A stretch of 34,823 bases of DNA. It comes from Burkholderiaceae bacterium (GTDB lineage: Bacteria; Pseudomonadota; Gammaproteobacteria; Burkholderiales; Burkholderiaceae_C). The DNA is taken from the NCBI GenBank assembly GCA_024710165.1, contig JANJVG010000104.1, positions 1 to 34,823 of the forward strand, given 5' to 3'. Under the pieces are notes generated by a model. The model saw only the letters and a list, made by a program, of their open reading frames with translations. It ran no database searches and was not told the DNA's origin. Position numbers and translations under genes: made by a program. This document shows, one piece after another, positions 1 through 7,320 of this stretch (positions within the stretch are counted from its first letter, which is position 1; every line of letters starts with the position of its first letter).

Positions 1-132
1 GATGAGGGCTTCACGGCCGGCAGCAACGGCGCAAGCCTTTTGTACAGCGCCGTGCTGATTTCCTTGTTCCTGCTTTTTCCCATGCCGCATCAAACGTACA
101 GCGGGCATTGGGCGATGACAGGCTTTTGTTAG
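1..132 (+). CDS. 3' end of an unrecognised, possibly membrane protein (partial)
   Basis: Frame 1 is open from the first base to a TAG at 130-132, giving 43 residues with a hydrophobic stretch (SAVLISLFLLFPMP) that could be a final membrane segment. The start lies outside the window, so neither family nor full length can be judged. It would converge on the MFS gene that ends at 187. A chance open frame of this length is common in GC-rich DNA, so this is only a candidate. Confidence 0.3.
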   Translation, partial: DEGFTAGSNGASLLYSAVLISLFLLFPMPHQTYSGHWAMTGFC

Positions 133-140
133 CAGCTCTA

Positions 141-180
141 AATAGAGAGCTTTCAGCGATTGCTGAAATTAGGCAAAAAG
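141..180 (+). repeat. Family A interspersed repeat, degenerate copy
   Basis: The stretch contains AGAGCTTTCAGCGATTGCTG followed by an AGGCAAAAAG tail. This resembles the better copies of family A (tagctg, then agcgctt, a few bases, aagcgctgg, then aggcc and an A-rich end). It lies between two convergent gene ends. It is the weakest member of the family in this window. Confidence 0.35.
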
Positions 181-186
181 CACTTT

Positions 187-1437
187 TCATGCATTTTTTG
201 CCGTGCGCGCGGCCACCCCGCTGCCCACCAGCGCGGCCGACACCACCCCCAGCGCCAGCGTGAGCGCCGATCCATGGAAAATGCCGCCGGTCAGGCCCCG
301 GTCCAGCAGCGCACCAAAGATGGGCGAGGCCAGCGCAAAACCCAGGTCCAGCCCCGAATACACCGTGCCATACACCCGCCCCGTGGCGCCCGGGGGCGCG
401 GCGCGCTTGATGAGCATGTCGCGCGAGGGGCCGGCCAGCCCCGTGCCCAGGCCGGCGAGCGAAGCGATCACCAGCGCGGCCATGCCCGGCAGCAGGCCGC
501 TCCCCACCAGCACCAGCAGCGCCGCAGCGGCCAGCAGGCAGATGCCGATCACCTTCTCCAGCCGCTGCACCCGCCCCACCAGAAAGCCGCCGGCCAGCAT
601 GCCGACGGCGCCACACAGCATGTAGCCGGTGACCACCATGGCCGTCACGCCCAGAGGCAGACCATACATGCTCTGCAGCGCCGGGCTGGCAAAGCTCTGG
701 ATGGCGCTGAGCGCGCAGGTGCTCCAGAAAAAGAACGAGAAGCACAGCCAGACGGAGGGCAGCCGGAGGAACGCCATGGGGTGCTCATCGGCCACGGCGC
801 TGGCGCCCGGAGCCTGGTGCGCCCAGGCGCCCTGGCGGTCGTCAAGCGCATCGCGGTTCCACACCATGATGGCCAGAACGATGAGGGCCAGCACCGCCCC
901 GCACAGGCAGGCGGCGCGCCACGAGCCGGTGGCCGAGGCAATGCCCGCCATGAACACCGGTGCCGTGGCCCAGCCCAGGTTGCCGCTGATGCCGTGCACC
1001 GAAAAACCATGCCCCAGGCGCTGCGGCGACACGCGCTTGTTGAGGATGGTGAAATCCACCGGGTGGAACGGCGCGTTGCCCAGCCCGGCCAACGCCGCCG
1101 CCACAAGCAGCCCTGCATAGCCCTGCGCCGTGCCCGCCACCAGCCCGGCCGTGGCAAAACTGGCCAGCGCAAAAAACAGCACCGGGCGCGCGCCCACGCG
1201 GTCCACCAGAAAGCCCGACAGCGCCTGGCCCACGCCCGACACCACAAAGAACACCGACACCAGCAGGCCCAGCTCGGAATAACTGAAGCCGAACTCGCCA
1301 ATCAGCCAGGGGAACAGCGGCGGCAGCAGCATGTGAAAAAAATGCGAGCTGCCATGCGCCAGGCCAATGAGGCCGATGGTGCGGGCATCCTGTCGCAAAG
1401 GGGTGGGGCCGCAGGGGCTGGCAAGGGGCGTGCTCAT
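187..1437 (-). CDS. MFS transporter
   Basis: This 416-residue protein is built of about twelve hydrophobic segments, the usual size and layout of a major facilitator permease in the inner membrane. Motifs such as GFLVDRVGARP after the second or third helix match the MFS loop signature (G-x3-D-R-x-G-R-R). A second, weaker GGFLVGRVQR loop in the C-terminal half fits the two-fold repeat of the family. The substrate cannot be inferred; homologues are usually annotated only as MFS transporters. It is transcribed away from the DUF3149 gene, and the shared intergenic region holds an FNR-like box that could affect either gene. Confidence 0.88.
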   Translation of the reverse strand: MSTPLASPCGPTPLRQDARTIGLIGLAHGSSHFFHMLLPPLFPWLIGEFGFSYSELGLLVSVFFVVSGVGQALSGFLVDRVGARPVLFFALASFATAGLVAGTAQGYAGLLVAAALAGLGNAPFHPVDFTILNKRVSPQRLGHGFSVHGISGNLGWATAPVFMAGIASATGSWRAACLCGAVLALIVLAIMVWNRDALDDRQGAWAHQAPGASAVADEHPMAFLRLPSVWLCFSFFFWSTCALSAIQSFASPALQSMYGLPLGVTAMVVTGYMLCGAVGMLAGGFLVGRVQRLEKVIGICLLAAAALLVLVGSGLLPGMAALVIASLAGLGTGLAGPSRDMLIKRAAPPGATGRVYGTVYSGLDLGFALASPIFGALLDRGLTGGIFHGSALTLALGVVSAALVGSGVAARTAKNA

Positions 1438-1507
1438 GCAGGCATCTTATGCAAGTGGGGCGCTGCGCCTTGTCGGCTGCCTGACAGGACCCACGCAGGC
1501 CAGAGCG

Positions 1508-1521
1508 TTGACTTGCATCAA
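1508..1521 (+). promoter_or_regulatory. FNR/ANR-like box
   Basis: TTGACTTGCATCAA matches the FNR/ANR consensus TTGAT-N4-ATCAA at nine of ten fixed positions. Its centre (1514.5) is about 41.5 bases before a plausible start near 1556, with an AT-rich -10-like element (AGAATA, 1544-1549) between them. That is class II activator geometry. The ATG of the DUF3149 gene follows at 1587. Confidence 0.5.
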
Positions 1522-1586
1522 TGCCTGCTGCCGCCTGTTCCGCAGAATAACCACAACCCTATTGTGTGTTTAACCCAGGAGCCCCC

Positions 1587-1733
1587 ATGAAAGCATTGAC
1601 CGATCTTTTCTCCACCGACTACGGGCTGATGAGCATCACCGGCATTGTGATGATGGTGGTGGGCATTGTGGCGTTTGCCGTGGTGGTGCGGCGCAAGATG
1701 AACGAGGCCCCCGGCCCGGATTCCCGTAAGTAG
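1587..1733 (+). CDS. DUF3149 small membrane protein
   Basis: This 48-residue protein begins MKALTDLFSTDYGL, has one strongly hydrophobic helix (ITGIVMMVVGIVAFAVVV, about residues 17-34), and ends in a short basic and polar tail. Size and topology match the DUF3149 family of proteobacterial membrane microproteins, whose function is unknown. AGGAG lies at a good distance before the ATG, which supports the start. An FNR-like box sits about 66 bases upstream, so expression may rise when oxygen is low. The small size and N-terminal segment recall accessory subunits such as CcoQ, but that is only an analogy. Confidence 0.8.
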   Translation: MKALTDLFSTDYGLMSITGIVMMVVGIVAFAVVVRRKMNEAPGPDSRK

Positions 1734-1797
1734 CTGCCACCCCGAAAAACCCTGGCATCCGGGGTTATCGTGGAGGTCTCACGTTTCCGGAGTTCCC

Positions 1798-2418
1798 ATG
1801 GCTTTTGACTTTCACACCTACGAACCACGCCTCGGACACGGTCTCACCCACGACCCGTTCAACGCCATCGTGGGGCCGCGCCCGATCGGCTGGATTTCGA
1901 CCCGCAGCCGCGAAGGCGGCCTGAACTTGGCGCCCTACAGCTTTTTCAACGCCTTCAATTACGTGCCGCCCATCGTCGGCTTTGCCAGCATCGGCCGCAA
2001 GGACACGCTGCGCAACATTGAAGAGACGGGCGAATTTGCCTGGAGCCTGGCCCACCGCCCCCTGGCCGAGGCCATGAACCAGACCTGCGCCGCCGTGCCA
2101 CCCGAGGTGGACGAGTTTGCCCTGGCCGGCCTGACACCCGCACCCTCGCGCCTCATCAGCGCACCCCATGTGCAGGAGAGCCCGGTCCACTTCGAATGCC
2201 GCTGCACCCAGATCGTGCAACTGCAGGGCATCGACGGCCAGACGGTGCCCACCTGGCTGGTGCTGGGCGAAGTGGTGGCAGTGGCCATCGACAAGGCCCT
2301 GCTCAAAGACGGTGTGTACGACACCGCCAACGCCGGCCACATTCTGCGCGGCGGCGGCCCGGCCGACTACTTCACGGTGGGGCCCGAGCAGTTGTTCCGC
2401 ATGCACCGGCCTGCCTGA
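1798..2418 (+). CDS. Flavin reductase family protein (FMN-binding split barrel)
   Basis: The 206-residue protein starts with the pattern seen in flavin reductase-like proteins of the DIM6/NTAB group: PFNAIVGPRPIGWISTRS near residue 20, then NLAPYSFFNAFNYVPPIVGF, which forms the flavin pocket. The fold binds FMN non-covalently and usually supplies reduced flavin to a partner or carries out an unassigned reduction. GGAG seven bases before the ATG supports the start. It follows the DUF3149 gene by 64 bases on the same strand. No partner monooxygenase is adjacent, so the substrate is unknown. Confidence 0.9.
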   Translation: MAFDFHTYEPRLGHGLTHDPFNAIVGPRPIGWISTRSREGGLNLAPYSFFNAFNYVPPIVGFASIGRKDTLRNIEETGEFAWSLAHRPLAEAMNQTCAAVPPEVDEFALAGLTPAPSRLISAPHVQESPVHFECRCTQIVQLQGIDGQTVPTWLVLGEVVAVAIDKALLKDGVYDTANAGHILRGGGPADYFTVGPEQLFRMHRPA

Positions 2419-2527
2419 GACGGTGTGGACGCCGCCGCAGTAGCGCCAGCCCAATCCCCCACACTGGACGGCGCTGCCCCGCAGCAGGCACACTCGGTTC
2501 CCTCACGGCTCTGAATCGGGTGTTTTG

Positions 2528-3610
2528 ATGCTGCATTTTCTGATGTTCGCCGCAGGGCTGGCCGCGCTGGTGGTGGGGGCCGATCTGCTGGTGCGGGGCG
2601 CTTCGCGGCTGGCCCTGTCGTTTGGCATTTCGCCGCTGGTGGTGGGGCTGACCATCGTGGCCTTTGGCACCAGCGCCCCCGAGATGGCGGTGTCGACCGG
2701 GGCCGTGCTCAACGGCCAGACCGGCCTGGCCATGGGCAATGTGGTGGGCAGCAACATCTTCAACGTGCTGTTCATCCTGGGCCTGAGCGCCCTCATCGCC
2801 CCGCTGGTGGTGCATGTGCAGATCATCCGGCAGGAGGTTCCCATCCTCATGGGGGCCTCGCTGTTGCTGCTGGTGCTCGGGCTCGATGGCCGCATCAGCC
2901 TGACCGACGCCGCGCTGCTGTTTGGCCTGCTGCTGGCCTACACCGTATTTCTGGTGGTGCAGTCGCGCCGGGAAACCCAGGCCGCCCAGGCAGAGTTCGA
3001 GGCCGAAATCCACGCCCCCGCTGCTGGCGCCTGGGATGCCCGCCTGCCGGTGCAGATCGCGCTCATCGTCGCCGGGCTCGCGCTGCTGGTGCTGGGCTCG
3101 GACTGGCTGGTGGGCGCGGCCGTGGTGTTTGCCAAGGCGCTGGGCGTGAGCGACCTGGTGATCGGCCTGACCATCGTGGCAGCGGGCACCTCCATGCCCG
3201 AGGTGGCCACCTCGGTGGCCGCCGCCCTCAAGGGCGAGCGCGACATCGCCGTGGGCAATGTGGTGGGCAGCAGCACCTTCAACATTCTGGGCTGCCTGGG
3301 GCTGGCCGGACTGGCGGCGGGCAGCGAAGGCCTGGCCGTGGCGCCCTCGCTGATGGCCTTCGACATCTGGGTGATGCTGGCCGTGGCGCTGGCCTGCCTG
3401 CCCATCTTCCTGTCGGGCCGCGAAATCGCCCGCTGGGAAGGCGCCGTGTTCCTGGGCTACTACGCGGCCTACGTGTCCTACCTCATCCTGGCCGCGCAGC
3501 AGCACGATGCGCTGCACACCTACTCGGCCGTGATGCTGGGCTTTGTGATTCCGCTCACGGTCGTCACCTTGGTGGTGTCGCTCATCCGGCCCTCCCGGGG
3601 CGTGCAGTAA
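2528..3610 (+). CDS. Calcium/sodium antiporter (CaCA family, YrbG-like)
   Basis: The 360-residue inner-membrane protein has two homologous Na_Ca_ex halves. Each half carries the ion-binding alpha-repeat: GTSAPEM with GNVVGSNIFN in the first, and GTSMPEV with GNVVGSSTFN in the second. The acidic residue in each GTS-PE motif coordinates the cation. About ten membrane segments and the length agree with YrbG-type exchangers. I chose the ATG at 2528; a TTG directly before it would add one residue. The last 91 bases overlap the 3' end of the convergent methyltransferase gene. Confidence 0.93.
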   Translation: MLHFLMFAAGLAALVVGADLLVRGASRLALSFGISPLVVGLTIVAFGTSAPEMAVSTGAVLNGQTGLAMGNVVGSNIFNVLFILGLSALIAPLVVHVQIIRQEVPILMGASLLLLVLGLDGRISLTDAALLFGLLLAYTVFLVVQSRRETQAAQAEFEAEIHAPAAGAWDARLPVQIALIVAGLALLVLGSDWLVGAAVVFAKALGVSDLVIGLTIVAAGTSMPEVATSVAAALKGERDIAVGNVVGSSTFNILGCLGLAGLAAGSEGLAVAPSLMAFDIWVMLAVALACLPIFLSGREIARWEGAVFLGYYAAYVSYLILAAQQHDALHTYSAVMLGFVIPLTVVTLVVSLIRPSRGVQ

Positions 3611-4323
3611 ACCCACACTGCCCGGCCTCCGGGCGGCTGTTGCCGGGTATGCGGCTGCACCCCTGGCACGGGAAATTCCAGGCTCACCAACCAGGCGCCC
3701 GGGGCCATTTCGGCGCAGGCTTTGGCCCAGGCACGGGCCATGCTCTCGGGGCGCTGGAACAGGTAGACGAGCTGGTAGCCGCTCCATTCGGCACGCCACA
3801 GATCGCCCTGCGCGACCCGCGCCCAGGGGCAGCGGCGGGCGCACAGCCAGCGCAGCGGGCGGCTCCATTCCAGCCCCTCCAGCCGGGCCAGGGGGTAGGC
3901 CTGGCGCAGTGCCATGAGGCCGTCGCCCAGGCCACAACCGGCATCGAGCACGCGCGCGCCGGGCTCCAGGGGGGCCGCGTCGGGCAGGTCATCAAGGGCG
4001 TTGGGCGGGGTGGGAAACAGCGGCGCATCGCGCCAGGCGTTCAGGGGGTACACCAGCAGCAGCAGCAGCAGTGGCACCAGCCAGGCCCAGGCGGGCAGGC
4101 CTGCTGCCCCGGTGAGGGCCAGCGACAGCGGAAACCCCGCCGCAATCAACCCGCGCCGCCACCAGGTGTGCCCCAGCACGCTGGCCGCCGTGCCCAGGCC
4201 GCAGGCCAGCAGCAGCGCCCAGGCGGTGGGCAGCTGCCAGCGCTGCAGCGCGCCAAACAGCAGCCATGCCGCAGTCCATGCCAGCAGTGCGGGCAGGGGC
4301 CAGGACAAAAAACGGTGAGCCAT
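3520..4323 (-). CDS. Membrane-anchored class I SAM-dependent methyltransferase
   Basis: The 267-residue protein has about four hydrophobic segments in its first 110 residues. A SAM-binding domain follows, with motif I as VLDAGCGLGDG and an acidic second-strand end (LEGLEWS). The substrate is unknown. The ATG at 4323 (MAHRFLSW) is preferred over a TTG ten codons upstream. It lies 36 bases after parB on the same strand and is probably the last gene of that operon. The final 30 or so codons are antisense to the end of the antiporter and give a Ser/Thr-rich tail (SDTTKVTTVSG) that looks like read-on past an older stop. Confidence 0.8.
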   Translation of the reverse strand: MAHRFLSWPLPALLAWTAAWLLFGALQRWQLPTAWALLLACGLGTAASVLGHTWWRRGLIAAGFPLSLALTGAAGLPAWAWLVPLLLLLLVYPLNAWRDAPLFPTPPNALDDLPDAAPLEPGARVLDAGCGLGDGLMALRQAYPLARLEGLEWSRPLRWLCARRCPWARVAQGDLWRAEWSGYQLVYLFQRPESMARAWAKACAEMAPGAWLVSLEFPVPGVQPHTRQQPPGGRAVWVYCTPREGRMSDTTKVTTVSGITKPSITAE

Positions 4324-4359
4324 GGGTGGGCGTACCCGGCGGCAGGCGACCAAAGCCGC

Positions 4360-5283
4360 TCAGGCGTTCCCGCGCAGGCGCTCGATCAAGCCGTTGAGCG
4401 CCTCGAGCGAGCCGAACTGGATGGCCAGCTCGCCCATGTCCTCCACGCGGCCGCCGCGCTTGACGCGCTTCTTCACGCGCACTTCCACCTCGGCCATGAG
4501 CAAGTCGGACAGCTCCTCTTCCACCCGCTTGATGTCGCGCGACTTTTCCTTTTGGGGCTTTTGCGGCACCAGGCTGAATTCGGCGCCAATGCGCTTGACC
4601 AGCGCCTCGGCCTCGCGCACCGAGAGCTTTTTGGCCGCGATCTGGTTGCCCGCCGTGATCTGCGCCGCGCGGTCGAGGGACAGCAGCGCACGCGCATGGC
4701 CCATGTCGATGTCGCCGGCCATGAGCATGGTCTGCACCGGCTCGGCCAGGTTGAGCAGGCGCAGCAGGTTGCTGGCGGCGCTGCGCGAGCGGCCCACGGC
4801 CTGCGCGGCCAGCTCGTGCGTGAGGCCGAACTCGCGGATCAGGCGCTGCAGACCCTGCGCCTCTTCCAGCGGGTTGAGGTCTTCGCGCTGGATGTTCTCG
4901 ATGAGGGCCATGGCGGCGGCCGCCTCGTTGGGCACGTCGCGCACCAGCACGGGCACCACGTCCAGCCCGGCCAGGCGCGCCGCACGAAAGCGGCGCTCAC
5001 CGGCAATGATTTCGTATCGGCCCGCGTTCTCGCCCTCGGCCAGGCGGCGCACCAGGATGGGTTGCATGATGCCCTGGGCCTTGATGGATTCGGCCAGCTG
5101 GTACAGCGCGCCCTCGTCCATGCGCGTGCGCGGCTGGTACATGCCGGGCACCATGTCGTCCAGGCGCAGGCTGCTGGGCAGCCCCGCATCTGCCGCCTGC
5201 GCCTGCTCTGCCGCCTCGGCCACCTTGGGGCCCAGCAGCGCTTCCAGTCCTCGGCCGAGGCCCTTGGGTTTTTTGGTGACCAT
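4360..5283 (-). CDS. parB: Chromosome partition protein ParB
   Basis: The 307-residue protein has all three parts of a chromosomal ParB. The N-terminus KGLGRGLEALLG contacts ParA. The CTP-binding/ParB-N domain carries GERRFRAARLAG and ENIQREDLNPLEEAQ. A helix-turn-helix (LTHELAAQAVGRSRSAASNLLRLL) reads parS, and a C-terminal dimerisation region ends the protein. It loads at parS and slides as a CTP-dependent clamp, organising origin segregation with ParA. Four parS sites lie 3-6 kb away in this window. The ATG is one base after the stop of the upstream toxin gene (TGA-C-ATG), so translation may be coupled to the toxin-antitoxin pair. Confidence 0.96.
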   Translation of the reverse strand: MVTKKPKGLGRGLEALLGPKVAEAAEQAQAADAGLPSSLRLDDMVPGMYQPRTRMDEGALYQLAESIKAQGIMQPILVRRLAEGENAGRYEIIAGERRFRAARLAGLDVVPVLVRDVPNEAAAAMALIENIQREDLNPLEEAQGLQRLIREFGLTHELAAQAVGRSRSAASNLLRLLNLAEPVQTMLMAGDIDMGHARALLSLDRAAQITAGNQIAAKKLSVREAEALVKRIGAEFSLVPQKPQKEKSRDIKRVEEELSDLLMAEVEVRVKKRVKRGGRVEDMGELAIQFGSLEALNGLIERLRGNA

Positions 5284-5284
5284 G

Positions 5285-5590
5285 TCAGATGTCTCTTTCG
5301 GTGTAGCCCGTCTGGCGCTGGTGGCGGATGCGCAGCACGCGCACCGCCTCCAGGTGGGACAGATAACGGTATTTCACGAGGTATCCGCTCTTGCCGCGGT
5401 GGAGGATCAGTTCTCGCAGACCTTCTTTCGTCGGTCGCCCGATGCCGGGTTGGTGGGTTAGCACTTGCAGACCTTGCAGCACAAACGCCAGCAGCTCGGG
5501 AGCCGCCGGGTCGTCTTGGGCCCACAGAAAGTCCACCAACTCTTCCAGATCGATCCAGGCGTCTTCGGCCAGTTGTACGGTGACGGGCAT
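5285..5590 (-). CDS. RelE/ParE-family toxin
   Basis: The protein has 101 residues from the ATG at 5590. A TTG one codon earlier is an alternative, and both overlap the antitoxin stop. The pattern of an N-terminal helix (DAWIDLEELVDFLWAQ), HQPGIGRPTKEGLRELIL and a C-terminal VRVLRIRHQRQ strand is typical of ParE/RelE-fold toxins such as the YhhL/ParE branch. Members either cleave mRNA at the ribosome or poison gyrase; which applies cannot be told from the sequence. The gene follows a CopG-like antitoxin with a TGATG overlap, and parB starts one base after its stop. Confidence 0.88.
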   Translation of the reverse strand: MPVTVQLAEDAWIDLEELVDFLWAQDDPAAPELLAFVLQGLQVLTHQPGIGRPTKEGLRELILHRGKSGYLVKYRYLSHLEAVRVLRIRHQRQTGYTERDI

Positions 5591-5880
5591 CAACGCACCA
5601 CAGGCCGCAGAGGCGGACGCACGGGGCGCTCGCCCCGCGCGCGCGCTTCGAAATAGGCGGTCACGTCGGCCAGGTCATAGCCACCGCGCGCGAGCATGTC
5701 CTGCTCCGCTGCCAGCGCATCCTGCGTGAACTGCTCACGTTGCCGCGCCCGCTCGGCCGCATCGGCCAAGGTCTGCACCATGTAAGCGTGGCTGGAGACG
5801 CCCTGCTTGCGCGCGTCTTCGTCGATCGCCGCCTTGAGTTCGGCGGGCAGTTTCAGGCTGGTGGCGATGGTGGGAGGCAT
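5590..5880 (-). CDS. CopG/Arc-type ribbon-helix-helix antitoxin
   Basis: The 96-residue protein opens with a ribbon-helix-helix DNA-binding unit: a short beta-strand (TIATSLKLP) and two helices (ELKAAIDEDARKQG and SSHAYMVQTLADAAERA). A charged C-terminal half follows that would wrap the toxin. AAGGAG seven bases before the ATG is a strong ribosome-binding site. An inverted repeat with 7-bp arms lies just upstream and is the likely operator for autoregulation, as is usual for these modules. The toxin overlaps its stop codon. Confidence 0.88.
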   Translation of the reverse strand: MPPTIATSLKLPAELKAAIDEDARKQGVSSHAYMVQTLADAAERARQREQFTQDALAAEQDMLARGGYDLADVTAYFEARARGERPVRPPLRPVVR

Positions 5881-5896
5881 GGGAGGCTCCTTGGGG

Positions 5897-5914
5897 GTAG
5901 TCAGGTTTGACTAC
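5897..5914 (-). promoter_or_regulatory. Inverted-repeat operator and promoter of the toxin-antitoxin pair
   Basis: GTAGTCA and TGACTAC form a perfect 7-bp inverted repeat around a four-base spacer. On the minus strand a -10-like CATAAT (5930-5925) and a -35-like TGGGCA (5953-5948) stand 17 bases apart, inside or next to the end of the hydrolase gene. The repeat would then overlap the transcription start, the normal site for an autorepressing antitoxin. Confidence 0.6.
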
Positions 5915-5915
5915 T

Positions 5916-6479
5916 TTATGAGGAATTATGCGCCGCCTGGTTGGCTGTGCCCAGCCCTTCGAGCAGCGCCAGCCCCTCAGACCACGCGCCCAGCCCGGAC
6001 TCGGCATTGATATGCCCGCGCTCGCCCGCATCAACGAAGCGCGCGCCCCAGTCGCTGGCAAGGGCCTGGGCGCGCTCGAAGCGGCAGTAGGGGTCGTTGC
6101 GGCTGCCCACCAGCACGGCTGGGAACGGCAGGCGCTGGCGCGCGATGGGTGCCCAGCCGGGAATCCAGCCCGCCACGTCGGGCTGCTCCACATCGCCCGG
6201 TGCCACGAGCAGCGCACCGCGCACCTTGGCCGTGTGGCGCGAATGCGCCGCCCACCAGGCGGTGAGGATGCAACCCAGGCTGTGGGCGGCCAGCACCACG
6301 GGTGCGGGGCTGTCGGCCACCACTTCGTCCAGGCGCGCGGACCAGTCGCCGCGCAGCGGACGCATCCAGTCGTGCTGCTCCACGCGCTGGTAGCCGTACA
6401 GGCGTTCCCACTCGGTCTGCCAGTGGCCGGAGCCGGAGTTCTGCCAGCCGGGCAGCAACAATACCCGAGAGGTTTGCAT
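5916..6479 (-). CDS. RBBP9/YdeN-family alpha/beta hydrolase
   Basis: The 187-residue protein is a compact serine hydrolase. LLPGWQNSGSGHWQTEWE at the N-terminus is the RBBP9/YdeN hallmark. The nucleophile elbow AHSLG (about residues 65-69) carries the Ser, SRNDPYC supplies the Asp, and ERGHINAESGLGAW supplies the catalytic His. Substrates of bacterial members are unknown. It lies between parA and the toxin-antitoxin pair on the same strand. From memory, a hydrolase of this type between parA and parB is usual in Comamonadaceae, so it is probably native and the toxin-antitoxin pair the later arrival. Confidence 0.9.
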   Translation of the reverse strand: MQTSRVLLLPGWQNSGSGHWQTEWERLYGYQRVEQHDWMRPLRGDWSARLDEVVADSPAPVVLAAHSLGCILTAWWAAHSRHTAKVRGALLVAPGDVEQPDVAGWIPGWAPIARQRLPFPAVLVGSRNDPYCRFERAQALASDWGARFVDAGERGHINAESGLGAWSEGLALLEGLGTANQAAHNSS

Positions 6480-6485
6480 ACTATA

Positions 6486-6540
6486 AAAAAATGAGCTGTC
6501 AGCGCTTGCCCATCAAGCGCTGGAGGCCGATTTTGCTTGA
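6486..6540 (+). repeat. Family A interspersed repeat overlapping the parA 3' end
   Basis: GAGCTGTCAGCGCTTGCCC, ATCAAGCGC and TGGAGGCCGATTTT form a good family A copy. AGCGCTT and AAGCGCT are the two arms of its small stem. The stop codon and last codons of parA, on the other strand, lie inside this copy. Confidence 0.7.
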
Positions 6541-7313
6541 AGATTCATGGTGTGCACGCGCTGGACCATCTCTTGCGCAAATTCCACAAACGCCAGGCTG
6601 CCCTTGGCTGCGGGATCAAACACCACGCCGGGCAAGCCGTAGCTGGGCGCTTCGGCCAGGCGCACGTTGCGCGGTATGACGCTGTTGAACACCTTGTCGC
6701 CAAAATGGTCCTTGAGCTGCTCGCTCACCTGCTGCTGCAGCGTGATGCGCGGGTCGAACATCACGCGCAGCAGGCCAATGATCTGCAGGTCGGTGTTGAG
6801 GTTGGCGTGCACCTGCTTGATGGTGTTGACCAGGTCGGTCAGGCCCTCCAGCGCAAAGTATTCGCACTGCATGGGCACAATTACGCCATGCGCGGCACAC
6901 AGGCCGTTGAGGGTGAGCATGGAGAGGCTGGGCGGGCAGTCGATAAGCACGAAGTCGTAATCGGCAGCCACCTCGGCCAGCGCGGCCTTGAGGCGCTTTT
7001 CGCGCTGCTCCAGGGCCACCAGCTCCACCTCGGCGCCGGCCAGTTCGCGGTTGGCGCCGAGCACCCGGTAGCCGCATTTATCCGACAGCACGGCAGCCTC
7101 CTTGATGGAAGCCTCTTCGAGCAGCACGTCGTACACCGACAGCGCCAGCTGGCGCTTGTCCACGCCCGAGCCCATGGTGGCATTGCCCTGCGGGTCCAGG
7201 TCCACCATCAGCACGCGCTGGCCTATTTTGGCCAGGCCCGCAGCCAGGTTGACGGTGGTGGTGGTTTTGCCAACACCGCCCTTCTGGTTGGCAACGCAAA
7301 AAATCTTGGCCAT
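6513..7313 (-). CDS. parA: Chromosome partition ATPase ParA (Soj-like)
   Basis: The 266-residue P-loop ATPase starts MAKIFCVANQKGGVGKTTT, the deviant Walker A motif of the ParA/MinD group with its signature lysine. Walker A' (VLMVDLDPQGNAT) and a Walker B-type DYDFVLIDCPPS follow. It binds DNA non-specifically as an ATP dimer and moves ParB-parS complexes. The ATG at 7313 is preferred to an upstream GTG. The last codons (AKSASSA) are encoded by a family A repeat and are not part of the conserved fold. The gene is separated from parB by the hydrolase and the toxin-antitoxin pair. Confidence 0.96.
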   Translation of the reverse strand: MAKIFCVANQKGGVGKTTTTVNLAAGLAKIGQRVLMVDLDPQGNATMGSGVDKRQLALSVYDVLLEEASIKEAAVLSDKCGYRVLGANRELAGAEVELVALEQREKRLKAALAEVAADYDFVLIDCPPSLSMLTLNGLCAAHGVIVPMQCEYFALEGLTDLVNTIKQVHANLNTDLQIIGLLRVMFDPRITLQQQVSEQLKDHFGDKVFNSVIPRNVRLAEAPSYGLPGVVFDPAAKGSLAFVEFAQEMVQRVHTMNLQAKSASSA

Positions 7314-7320
7314 CAGAAGG

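Noticed and set aside
1748-1766. Terminator after the DUF3149 gene
   Set aside because: Only a 5-bp AACCC/GGGTT stem with a large loop and no T-run, so support is too weak.
2372-3937. 521-codon minus-strand open frame antisense to the antiporter
   Set aside because: The antiporter repeats are unmistakable on the plus strand, and this frame is His/Gln/Arg-rich with no domain.
3640-5583. Long plus-strand open frame (647 codons)
   Set aside because: It is antisense to the methyltransferase, parB and toxin genes, its peptide is Gln/Arg/His/Ala-rich low-complexity sequence, and no family pattern is visible. It is a shadow of GC-rich coding DNA.
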